Positions 12,999-18,460 of a stretch of DNA of 28,714 nt are shown here, piece by piece. A program made the translations under genes and the position numbers. The DNA is from a virus: positions 1-28,714 of the IMG/VR virus record IMGVR_UViG_3300021960_000370; one strand, 5' to 3'. Under the pieces are notes generated by a model. That model was not told the DNA's origin. It did not search any database and worked only from the letters and a program-made list of their open reading frames with translations. Numbering within the stretch: position 1 is the stretch's first letter; each line of letters opens with the position of its first letter.

Positions 12999-13133
12999 AT
13001 GCCTATTCCAGAACCCACCCCCACAGAAAGCCAAGTAGATTTTATGGCGCGTTGTATGTCCGACCTACAAGGCGAATTCCCAGACAAGGAGCAGAGGTTA
13101 GCCGTTTGCTATGCCTCTTGGAGAGGAGAATAA
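12999..13133 (+). CDS. Small conserved protein (44 aa) with FMARCM...AVCYA motif
   Basis: MPIPEPTPTESQVDFMARCM continues SDLQGEFPDKEQRLAVCYAS. The pattern F-[MS]-x-R-C-M ... FPD..QR.AVC is one I recognise from small proteins and protease/portal-linked domains in Bacteroidota phages. The two cysteines are conserved in that pattern. Starts two bases after the previous stop. A strong terminator follows four bases after TAA, closing this operon. Function unknown. Confidence 0.65.
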   Translation: MPIPEPTPTESQVDFMARCMSDLQGEFPDKEQRLAVCYASWRGE

Positions 13134-13136
13134 ATT

Positions 13137-13160
13137 AAAACCCCACCAAGGGGTTTTTTT
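13137..13160 (+). terminator. Rho-independent terminator
   Basis: AAAACCCC (13137-13144), loop ACCAA, GGGG (13150-13153), then T7 (13154-13160). The outer A/T pairs extend the stem into the U-tract. It closes the helicase-to-13133 operon. Confidence 0.85.
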
Positions 13161-13164
13161 ATTT

Positions 13165-13195
13165 GTTGAAAAGTTTATACATTTGGATAAACCAA
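13165..13195 (+). promoter_or_regulatory. Promoter with TACATTTG -7 box
   Basis: GTTGAAAAGTTTA, then TACATTTG (13178-13185, a TAnnTTTG match), then GATAAACCAA. It has the same block order as the promoter at 8904-8938. It lies four bases after a terminator U-tract and 24 bases before the ATG at 13210, the expected place for an operon promoter. Confidence 0.65.
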
Positions 13196-13209
13196 CAAAA
13201 CATCAAGAG

Positions 13210-13329
13210 ATGAAAAAACCTCAAACATTAGACGATTACAAGGCTTATGCCTTTGGAATCACTTGGGTAGTTCTTACCCTCCTCGCCCCTTTCGCAGTTA
13301 TGTCAATCCTTAAAACCATACTACAATGA
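13210..13329 (+). CDS. Small single-span membrane protein (39 aa)
   Basis: MKKPQTLDDYKAYAFGITWV leads into a hydrophobic helix (ITWVVLTLLAPFAVMSIL, ~17-34). The frame is open back to 13111, but that would read through the terminator and promoter, so ATG 13210 is chosen. It overlaps the next gene by four bases. No family recognised; possibly an early host-takeover or superinfection protein. Confidence 0.55.
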   Translation: MKKPQTLDDYKAYAFGITWVVLTLLAPFAVMSILKTILQ

Positions 13330-13616
13330 GTTTCAATAAATGGAATTGGGTTCGAGAATGCGAAGAAGAAGTAATGCGCCAACTGCAAGATGGCACTATC
13401 ACTCAAGAAGAAGAATCGTGGGAACTTGTTTTCAGTATGATTTCCGATGCCACGACTTACTCCTACGATTGCTTTGATATCATCAAAGAGTTGAACTACA
13501 CTCACTTTGAAGAAGCCATCTTTGACTGTAAGGATATTTACGGCCTTGCCTACAACGCTCTCTATGAGTTTGCTCTTGAAAATGTTGACGTTGATAATAT
13601 GGTTCGCAATGTGTAG
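13326..13616 (+). CDS. Hypothetical acidic protein (96 aa)
   Basis: Helical and strongly acidic (MSFNKWNWVRECEEEVMRQL; later ATTYSYDCFDIIKELNYTHF). There is no catalytic motif. The acidic, DNA-mimic-like composition (roughly one residue in five is Asp or Glu) is only a hint. Coupled by a four-base overlap to the membrane peptide upstream, and by eight bases to the zinc-type peptide downstream. I do not recognise the family. Confidence 0.6.
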   Translation: MSFNKWNWVRECEEEVMRQLQDGTITQEEESWELVFSMISDATTYSYDCFDIIKELNYTHFEEAIFDCKDIYGLAYNALYEFALENVDVDNMVRNV

Positions 13617-13740
13617 TGAATTTGGCGCACCCGATCCCTATGATGCACCCGATAGATGCGACTACTGCTATGCGGTACTCAACTACCACGGCATCTGTAA
13701 TGATTGTAATTACGAGGACTATAACGATTTAGACCGATGA
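13609..13740 (+). CDS. Zinc-ribbon-like small protein (43 aa)
   Basis: MCSEFGAPDPYDAPDRCDYC then YAVLNYHGICNDCNYEDYND. Two CxxC pairs (CDYC and CNDC) eleven residues apart make a compact zinc knuckle or ribbon. The rest is acidic and Tyr-rich. The open frame extends upstream to 13507, but that stretch is out of frame inside the previous gene. Stop overlaps the following nuclease ATG by four bases, so it may be co-made with it. Confidence 0.6.
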   Translation: MCSEFGAPDPYDAPDRCDYCYAVLNYHGICNDCNYEDYNDLDR

Positions 13741-14504
13741 TTGAATTATTTAACGGAGAGCAATGGGAGCAAGAAGCCATCCTTGAAAAAATGAAGGATG
13801 ATGATTTCTACTATGGGCATCTTGGAAAGTATGCCCTCTCATCCTCTGCTTGTAAGCAGATACTGGACTCCCCAAAGCAATACCACTACATCACCAAATA
13901 CGGTCAGCAAGAAACGAGTTCTCTAAACATCGGAAGGCTCGTACACCTAATGGCGTTAGAGCCTCACCGTATGGAAGAGATAAACGTAGTAGATGTACAA
14001 TCAAGAGCCACGAAGGCTTTTAAAGAAGCCCCAAGTGGCTCAATAACCCAAAAGGAATATAGCGAGGCGCAACGCATATCCGATGCCCTCCTACGCAACG
14101 AGAAGGCGTTATCTTTCTTTGCTGGGTGTGACTTTGAAGTACCCGCCATTGGAATGATAGGGGACTTGCCTTTCCGCGCTAAAGCCGATATGTACGACCG
14201 GAGTGAGAATTTCATTTGCGATTTAAAGACCACCTCCGACCTAAAGGCTTTTGAGATATCCGCAAGAAAGTATTCGTATGATCTACAAGCGGCTATCTAC
14301 TGTGAACTCTTTGGCGTAGAGCCAGAGCGTTTCATCTTTATCGTCATTGACAAGGGTTCTTTGGATGTGGGTATCTATACCATCAAGCCATCGTTTGTAG
14401 AGCGTGGTAAAAAGAAACTGCAAGAGGCGATTTCCCTTTACAAGCAATTCTTCATAGAAGGAGAGGACTTGGACTCATACACCATAATAGGAGAGTTAGA
14501 ATGA
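13737..14504 (+). CDS. RecE-like / PD-(D/E)XK exonuclease
   Basis: 255 residues. Exonuclease VIII (RecE C-terminal)-like family: LSSSACKQILDSPKQYHY (34-51), SLNIGRLVHLMALEP with the conserved His70, FRAKADMYD with Asp151, the core IICDLKTT-type segment CDLKTT with Asp162 and Lys164, and YSYDLQAAIYCELF with Tyr181/Gln184. The His, Asp, Asp-x-Lys and Gln set is complete. It should resect double-stranded ends 5'-3' to expose single strands for annealing. I see no RecT or Beta-type annealase; the candidate SSB at 9267 might partner it. Four-base overlaps on both sides. Confidence 0.85.
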   Translation: MIELFNGEQWEQEAILEKMKDDDFYYGHLGKYALSSSACKQILDSPKQYHYITKYGQQETSSLNIGRLVHLMALEPHRMEEINVVDVQSRATKAFKEAPSGSITQKEYSEAQRISDALLRNEKALSFFAGCDFEVPAIGMIGDLPFRAKADMYDRSENFICDLKTTSDLKAFEISARKYSYDLQAAIYCELFGVEPERFIFIVIDKGSLDVGIYTIKPSFVERGKKKLQEAISLYKQFFIEGEDLDSYTIIGELE

Positions 14505-14626
14505 AAGACCAGTTTATGCGGATAGCTCTTGCGCGTTTACGCAAGGACTATCCATTCTATCCCCAGAGAATAGCCATTGCGGCAAATATGTACCGCAGAT
14601 GGCTTGACCGTCAAATAGCACAATGA
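14501..14626 (+). CDS. Small basic helical protein (41 aa)
   Basis: MKDQFMRIALARLRKDYPFY continues PQRIAIAANMYRRWLDRQIA. Six Arg, helical, amphipathic. ATG overlaps the nuclease stop by four bases and its own stop is the last before the structured gap. Possibly a partner or modulator of the nuclease; no family recognised. Confidence 0.5.
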   Translation: MKDQFMRIALARLRKDYPFYPQRIAIAANMYRRWLDRQIAQ

Positions 14627-14670
14627 GGTGCGGGGGAGGTACTCTTGATGAGTTTTTGGTTTGGTTAAAT

Positions 14671-14710
14671 CCTCCCCCAAACCTTTCTTATTAGGCGAGG
14701 AGGGGGTTTT
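14671..14710 (+). terminator. Probable terminator after the nuclease operon
   Basis: CCTCCCCC ... GGAGGGGG followed by T5 (14707-14711). The outer stem has one G-T wobble and one C-A mismatch, and the loop is long but contains a nested CCT/AGG pair. Weaker than the others in the window and possibly switched by the competing helices around it. Confidence 0.45.
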
Positions 14711-14755
14711 TATTATTAGGTTTTTGGCTTTTCCGCTGCCCCCTCCAAACCTTCC

Positions 14756-14791
14756 CAAAGTGTAAAATGAAAAGCACTCAAAGTGTAAAAT
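14756..14791. repeat. Direct repeat pair CAAAGTGTAAAAT
   Basis: Exact 13-mers at 14756-14768 and 14779-14791, 23 bases apart. Between and across them CACTCAAAGTG forms a small inverted repeat. GTATCGCAATAC follows at 14796-14807. Two-turn spacing and position in a gap before an operon suggest an operator or small iteron pair. Confidence 0.7.
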
Positions 14792-14834
14792 ATCGTGTAT
14801 CGCAATACGCAATAACCTTTAACACCAAAGAGAA

Positions 14835-14990
14835 ATGGGATATGTAGTAGTTTATGATAAGTTCCTTGAGGATAGCACTTGGCTACTCAATGCCCGAAAG
14901 ACATTCAATGAAAAGAGAGAAGCGATCATCTTCGCACGGGATTGTGAGCATAGTGCTTACACCGCTAACGTAAAAGTCTATGAGTTATGA
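14835..14990 (+). CDS. Small hypothetical protein (51 aa)
   Basis: MGYVVVYDKFLEDSTWLLNA continues RKTFNEKREAIIFARDCEHS. Mixed beta-alpha composition: an opening strand (YVVVYD), a helix (EKREAIIFARDC) and a closing strand (ANVKVYEL). It is the first gene after the structured gap and overlaps the next ATG by four bases. I recognise no family. Confidence 0.55.
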   Translation: MGYVVVYDKFLEDSTWLLNARKTFNEKREAIIFARDCEHSAYTANVKVYEL

Positions 14991-15244
14991 ATAACAAAGC
15001 CCCCAATAAGCGAAACTTAATGCACGAAAACAGAAGTGGCATACAAAACAGTTACATCGCACCCAAAGGTTACAAAAATCCATTTAGAGTATCCGATGAG
15101 AAAATGGTAATAGGAAAATACAAAGGATGGAAGCTAACCAAGATAAACGATTTTGATTATCTCAAGTGGATGCACGACAATGTTAAAATGGATGCCATAC
15201 AAAAAAGCATACTAACCAAACACCTCAAGCATAATGGTTATTGA
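14987..15244 (+). CDS. Small protein with ExoX C-terminal/DUF3820-like motif
   Basis: 85 residues. The first ~37 are basic and Asn-rich. Then MVIGKYKGWKLTKINDFDYL and KWMHDN match the short 'GKYKG..l..i...YL.W' module found at the C terminus of exonuclease X-like proteins and in DUF3820 proteins. The module alone is not a nuclease. In those families it is thought to help substrate or partner binding, which I state as family background rather than fact for this gene. Overlaps neighbours by 4 and 11 bases. Confidence 0.6.
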   Translation: MNNKAPNKRNLMHENRSGIQNSYIAPKGYKNPFRVSDEKMVIGKYKGWKLTKINDFDYLKWMHDNVKMDAIQKSILTKHLKHNGY

Positions 15245-15386
15245 AACCTTTAAGTACATTGGGAGCGTACACCTACTCCCCCATATCTCCATCACCTACG
15301 ACTCAACTGTCTGCGATGGATGCGTATCCATCGGATGGCTCTGGTGGGGCGTTAGCTTTGTAACCAAGAATGGGATGCACCTATGA
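15234..15386 (+). CDS. Small hypothetical protein (50 aa)
   Basis: MVIETFKYIGSVHLLPHISI then TYDSTVCDGCVSIGWLWWGV. One CDGC pair and an aromatic, hydrophobic stretch (IGWLWWGVSF). ATG overlaps the preceding gene by 11 bases, and TGA overlaps the HNH gene by four. May be a beta-sheet domain; no family known. Confidence 0.5.
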   Translation: MVIETFKYIGSVHLLPHISITYDSTVCDGCVSIGWLWWGVSFVTKNGMHL

Positions 15387-15637
15387 AAAAACACACCAAA
15401 GTATATTTGCAAGGTATGGGGTACGATGCCACCGACTGGATACCTTGCGAGGTGTGTAACAAGACGGCAGTAGACATCCACCATATAGAAGCCAGAGGTA
15501 TGGGAGGAAGCAACGAGCGAGATACGATTGAAAACCTAATGGCTCTTTGCAGAGATTGCCACACTCGCTACGGAGATGTCAAACACCATAAGGAGTGGTT
15601 GCAAGACATTCACCAAAGAAAGTTATTTAAGAGATGA
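15383..15637 (+). CDS. HNH endonuclease
   Basis: 84 residues, one HNH (beta-beta-alpha-metal) domain. Zinc-type cysteines C22 and C25 (PCEVC), catalytic segment VDIHHIEARGMGG with H33/H34, N51 (IENLMALC), then C56 and C59 with H60 (CRDCH). All HNH landmarks are present. Possible roles are to assist terminase cutting at cos or pac sites, as HNH proteins do in several phages, or to act as a homing-type nuclease. It lies 1.3 kb upstream of the terminase genes with ParB and Mom-like genes between. Overlaps both neighbours by four bases. Confidence 0.85.
   Translation: MKKHTKVYLQGMGYDATDWIPCEVCNKTAVDIHHIEARGMGGSNERDTIENLMALCRDCHTRYGDVKHHKEWLQDIHQRKLFKR
15621..15633 (+). promoter_or_regulatory. 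A/T-rich translation-start element before ParB-like gene
   Basis: AGTTATTTAAGAG ends immediately before ATG 15634 and lies inside the last codons of the HNH gene. It matches the leaders at 1046-1060 and 18445-18460, which also abut their ATGs. Confidence 0.35.
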
Positions 15638-16224
15638 AAGTAGACATCAAAAAGGTTATACCTAACCCCAGCAACCCCCGCATCATCAAGGATGATAAGT
15701 TCAAGAAATTGGTGAACTCCATTAAGGAGTTCCCCCAGATGTTAGAACTACGCCCTATTGTAGTGGATAGCAATATGGTAGTGCTTGGCGGTAATATGCG
15801 CCTAAAGGCTTGTCAAGCCGCCGGACTGCAAGAGGTGGATATTCTCATTGCCGATCAACTAACAGAGGAACAGAAGGCCGAGTTTATCATCAAGGATAAT
15901 GTAGGCTTTGGAGAATGGGATTGGGATCTTTTGGCAAATGAATGGGATGTGGAGGCGTTGACGGAATGGGGGTTGGATGTTGGTGGATTTGATTTGAATG
16001 CAGAGCAGTTTGGTGATGAGTTCTCTTTGCCAGATGGTGACAAATCACCATTCCAGCAAATGACTTTCACTTTAGCAGATGAACAAACGGAACAAATAAA
16101 AAATGCTATTGCAGACGTGAAAGCAACAGACGAATTCAAATACTGCGAAACCTTTGGTAACGAGAACTCAAATGGCAACGCCCTCTATTTAATTATTATG
16201 CAATGGGCAGAGCAAAAGAAATAG
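15634..16224 (+). CDS. ParB/Srx-like N-terminal domain protein
   Basis: 196 residues. Residues ~1-95 form a ParB/sulfiredoxin-fold domain: IPNPSNPR (9-16), ELRPIVVDSNMVVLGGNMRL with the GGNMR phosphate-binding motif (52-56), and EVDILIADQLTEEQKAEFII. ParB partition proteins use this pocket for CTP, but many phage members lack a DNA-binding HTH and are linked to DNA modification genes, as here. The C-terminal half (from ~110) is acidic and unrecognised. It overlaps the Mom-like gene by 22 bases, so the two are probably co-made. No ParA or parS is present, so partition is unlikely. Confidence 0.8.
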   Translation: MKVDIKKVIPNPSNPRIIKDDKFKKLVNSIKEFPQMLELRPIVVDSNMVVLGGNMRLKACQAAGLQEVDILIADQLTEEQKAEFIIKDNVGFGEWDWDLLANEWDVEALTEWGLDVGGFDLNAEQFGDEFSLPDGDKSPFQQMTFTLADEQTEQIKNAIADVKATDEFKYCETFGNENSNGNALYLIIMQWAEQKK

Positions 16225-16898
16225 TAGTTAAGGTCATTCCAGCCAAAATTGCTAATGAATTCGTTAAGAAGCACCACTACTCTGGTAAGGTTGTGCCAAA
16301 TAGCACTTTGCACTTTGGTGCTTTTCTTGATGGAAAGTTACACGGAGTTTTAAGTTATGGCCCAAGTATAAACAAAAAAGGGACTATAAACCTTGTAGAA
16401 GATACGGGATGGAATGAGTTTATAGAGTTAAACCGTATGGCATTTGATGACTATTTGCCAAAGTATAGCGAAAGTAGATGTATAGCTATAAGTATCCGAC
16501 TTATTAAAAAAAATGCCCCTCAAATAAAGTGGATAATTAGTTTTGCGGATGGAACTCAATGTGGTGATGGAACTATTTACAGAGCAAGTGGATTTAAATT
16601 AGTAGGTATAGCAGAAAATACTGCATTGAGAATAAATCCAGAAACTGGAGAAGCAATGCACGTCATCCAAGCGCACCATCTTAAAATGTCAAATAAATTT
16701 CGTAAGTGGCAACCATTTGATGGTTACCAATTAAAATATGTATATCTCATAGATAAATCTTGTATACTTACCAAGTCCGAAATATCATTTGATAAAATAG
16801 ACGAAATAGGTGCTGGGATGTACAAGGGGCAAAAAATAACCCTCCAAGAGAGGAGGGCTAATTTGAGCGAGGAGGTCGATTCGAACGCCACTTCTTGA
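16203..16898 (+). CDS. Mom-like DNA modification protein (GNAT fold)
   Basis: 231 residues. Resembles the phage Mu Mom family: an N-terminal IANEFVKKHHYSGKVVPNS with HHYS at 24-27, a beta core (HFGAFLDGKLHGVLSYGPS), ELNRMAFDDYLP (75-86), RCIAISIRLIKK, and WIISFADGTQCGDGTIYRAS (110-129), which corresponds to the acetyltransferase-like core. Mu Mom changes adenine to an acetamido-adenine that blocks restriction enzymes; a related base modification is inferred here. The gene is visibly more AT-rich than its neighbours. Its last ~10 residues (ending EEVDSNATS) come from the antisense strand of a tRNA-like gene, so the true functional end is about residue 220. Confidence 0.72.
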   Translation: MGRAKEIVVKVIPAKIANEFVKKHHYSGKVVPNSTLHFGAFLDGKLHGVLSYGPSINKKGTINLVEDTGWNEFIELNRMAFDDYLPKYSESRCIAISIRLIKKNAPQIKWIISFADGTQCGDGTIYRASGFKLVGIAENTALRINPETGEAMHVIQAHHLKMSNKFRKWQPFDGYQLKYVYLIDKSCILTKSEISFDKIDEIGAGMYKGQKITLQERRANLSEEVDSNATS

Positions 16899-16936
16899 TT
16901 GGAATACCAAGTGTGCAACCATTACACTACCCTCGC
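16867..16936 (-). tRNA. tRNA-like gene, probably tRNA-Gly (UCC), antisense and divergent
   Basis: Read on the minus strand, 70 bases fold as a cloverleaf. Acceptor GCGAGGG pairs with TCCTCGC (one G-U). D stem GTGT/GCAC has an AATGGTT loop containing GG. Anticodon stem CTTGG/TCAAG has one G-U and encloses TATTCCAA. The T loop TTCGAAT is exact. U-UCC-AA gives anticodon UCC. Oddities: the anticodon loop is 8 rather than 7 bases, the variable loop is short, and the T stem has a bulged A or mismatches. It overlaps the 3' end of the Mom-like gene by 32 bases and has its own promoter box. It could be functional, decaying or a tRNA mimic. Confidence 0.6.
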
Positions 16937-16940
16937 AAAA

Positions 16941-16948
16941 CAAATATA
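16941..16948 (-). promoter_or_regulatory. Minus-strand -7 box TATATTTG for the tRNA
   Basis: CAAATATA on the + strand is TATATTTG on the minus strand, an exact TAnnTTTG match ending four bases before the first base of the tRNA. That places the start site at or just before the tRNA 5' end. A TTG at a 23-base distance upstream on the minus strand could be the -33 element. Confidence 0.65.
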
Positions 16949-16956
16949 CGATAAAG

Positions 16957-17295
16957 ATGGACAAAACTGAACAACATAAAAAGGCAATGCTTGATGCTCT
17001 GGAAAAATCTTTGGGCGTTGTAACTGCCGCTTGTAAGGCGGTAGGCATTGGTCGCACTACGCACTACCTATGGATGCAAGAGGATGCGGAATACAAAAAG
17101 GCCGTAGAGGACTTAAACGATGTCGCTATTGACTTTGCAGAAAGCCAACTGCATAAGCAAATCAAAGACGGCAATTCCACCGCTACCATCTTTTACCTAA
17201 AGACAAAGGGTAAGAAGCGAGGTTATGTAGAACGCCAAGAGATAGAAGCTACCGGAGGTAAGATGTTCCAAATAGAGATTCTTGGCGAAGATTGA
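16957..17295 (+). CDS. terS: Terminase small subunit
   Basis: 112 residues. N-terminal helix-turn-helix (AMLDALEKSLGVVTAACKAV then GIGRTTHYLWMQEDAEYKKA, ~9-48), followed by helices for oligomerisation (DFAESQLHKQI) and a C-terminal piece with FYLKTKGKKRGYVERQEIE, the usual ending of small terminases in many siphophages. It recognises the packaging start on phage DNA and passes it to the large subunit. It directly precedes and overlaps the large subunit gene by 14 bases, which supports the call. ATG follows the divergent tRNA promoter. Confidence 0.85.
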   Translation: MDKTEQHKKAMLDALEKSLGVVTAACKAVGIGRTTHYLWMQEDAEYKKAVEDLNDVAIDFAESQLHKQIKDGNSTATIFYLKTKGKKRGYVERQEIEATGGKMFQIEILGED

Positions 17296-18436
17296 AACCA
17301 ATAAGGTATTTGGACACCTCCTGCGCTCGGATAAGAAAATCATCGTAGAGCAAGGTGGTACTCGTAGTGGTAAGACCTACAATATCTTGCTATGGATCAT
17401 TTTTAAGTATACCGAGCAAGAAACGAACAAAACAATAACCATCTGCCGTAAGTCCTTCCCTTCCCTCCGAGCATCGGTAATGAGGGACTTCTTTGATATA
17501 CTACGAACCCACGACCTCTACATAGAGGAACACCATAACAAGTCCAACCACGAATACTACATAAACGGTAATCTGGTAGAGTTCATCTCCCTTGATCAGC
17601 CGCAGAAAATAAGGGGAAGAAAACGAGACCTTCTGTATATTAACGAGGCTAACGAGCTTTTTTACGAGGATTGGCAACAACTTATCTTCCGTACAGAGGG
17701 GCGCATCATCCTTGACTACAACCCATCCGATACCTTCCATTGGATTTATGATAGGGTAATTCCGCGCGATGACTGCGCCTTTTTCCAGACCACTTACAAG
17801 GATAATAAGTTCCTTGATAAAAGCATTGTAGAGGAGATTGAGAGGCTACAGGGAACGGATGAAGATTACTGGCGTATCTATGGCTTGGGTGAGCGCGGTA
17901 TGTCCCGCGCCACCATCTTCCAGTTCCAAGTAGCGGATGCCCCAAAGGGCAACCTCGTATCTATGGGGCTTGACTTTGGCTTTACTAATGATCCTACCTC
18001 TTTGGTTAAGGTGTTCAAGGATGGTGATGATTTATACATCCAAGAGCTACTCTATCACACCAACCTCACCAACCAAGACATTAGCGACAAGTTCCACCAA
18101 CTTGGCCTGACTCGCTATGACGAGATCTGGGCAGATAGCGCAGAACCCAAGAGCATTGAGGAGTTGCACCGGATGGGGTGGAACATCAAGCCCACCGCCA
18201 AGGGGGCGGATTCTGTGATGGCTGGGATAGACATCCTCAAACGACACCGTATACACGTTGTGAAAGACTCACATAACGCCATCAAGGAATTCCAAAATTA
18301 CAAGTGGCAAGAGGATAAGAACGGCAACCTACTCAACCGCCCTATTGATGCCTTCAACCACGCTATTGATGCTACCAGATACGCTACCTTTAATCGGTTG
18401 AGCAGACCGAACTACGGGCGGTATGCGATACGCTAA
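17282..18436 (+). CDS. terL: Terminase large subunit
   Basis: 384 residues, the packaging motor and headful/cos nuclease. ATPase: Walker A GGTRSGKT (25-32), Walker B DLLYINEA (116-123) with catalytic Glu122, and a coupling-type LDYNPSD (144-150). Nuclease (RNase H fold): MGLDFGFTNDPTS with Asp231, EIWADSAEPKSI with Asp285, and HAIDATRYA with Asp363. All catalytic acids are present. The start appears to be TTG 17282 (MAKIETNKVF), since no ATG occurs before the Walker A motif. It overlaps the small subunit stop by 14 bases. At 384 residues it is on the short side for a TerL. Confidence 0.93.
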   Translation: MAKIETNKVFGHLLRSDKKIIVEQGGTRSGKTYNILLWIIFKYTEQETNKTITICRKSFPSLRASVMRDFFDILRTHDLYIEEHHNKSNHEYYINGNLVEFISLDQPQKIRGRKRDLLYINEANELFYEDWQQLIFRTEGRIILDYNPSDTFHWIYDRVIPRDDCAFFQTTYKDNKFLDKSIVEEIERLQGTDEDYWRIYGLGERGMSRATIFQFQVADAPKGNLVSMGLDFGFTNDPTSLVKVFKDGDDLYIQELLYHTNLTNQDISDKFHQLGLTRYDEIWADSAEPKSIEELHRMGWNIKPTAKGADSVMAGIDILKRHRIHVVKDSHNAIKEFQNYKWQEDKNGNLLNRPIDAFNHAIDATRYATFNRLSRPNYGRYAIR

Positions 18437-18444
18437 CCCTAACA

Positions 18445-18460
18445 AGTTATTTTAATAGAG
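18445..18460 (+). promoter_or_regulatory. A/T-rich translation-start element before tail chaperone
   Basis: AGTTATTTTAATAGAG ends exactly before ATG 18461, nine bases after the terminase stop. Same design as 1046-1060 and 15621-15633. Confidence 0.4.

Larger units (their letters stand above)
14627..14834 (+). other. Structured non-coding gap with competing hairpins and repeats
   Basis: No gene seen. GGTTTGG (14658-14664) can pair exactly with CCAAACC (14677-14683). CCTCCCCC (14671-14678) can pair imperfectly with GGAGGGGG (14699-14706), which is followed by T5 as in a terminator. That same GGAGGGGG is an exact partner of CCCCCTCC (14739-14746), and a second CCAAACC lies at 14745-14751. These helices exclude each other. 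A 13-bp direct repeat and a GTAT/ATAC hairpin follow before the next ATG at 14835. Confidence 0.6.

Noticed and set aside
15634-16224. ParB-like protein as a plasmid-type partition protein
   Set aside because: No ParA, no parS-like repeats next to it, no HTH after the nucleotide domain, and it is coupled to a DNA-modification gene.
16867-16936. tRNA region as a phage integration (att) site
   Set aside because: No integrase anywhere in the window, and the whole tRNA with a promoter is present rather than only a 3' fragment.
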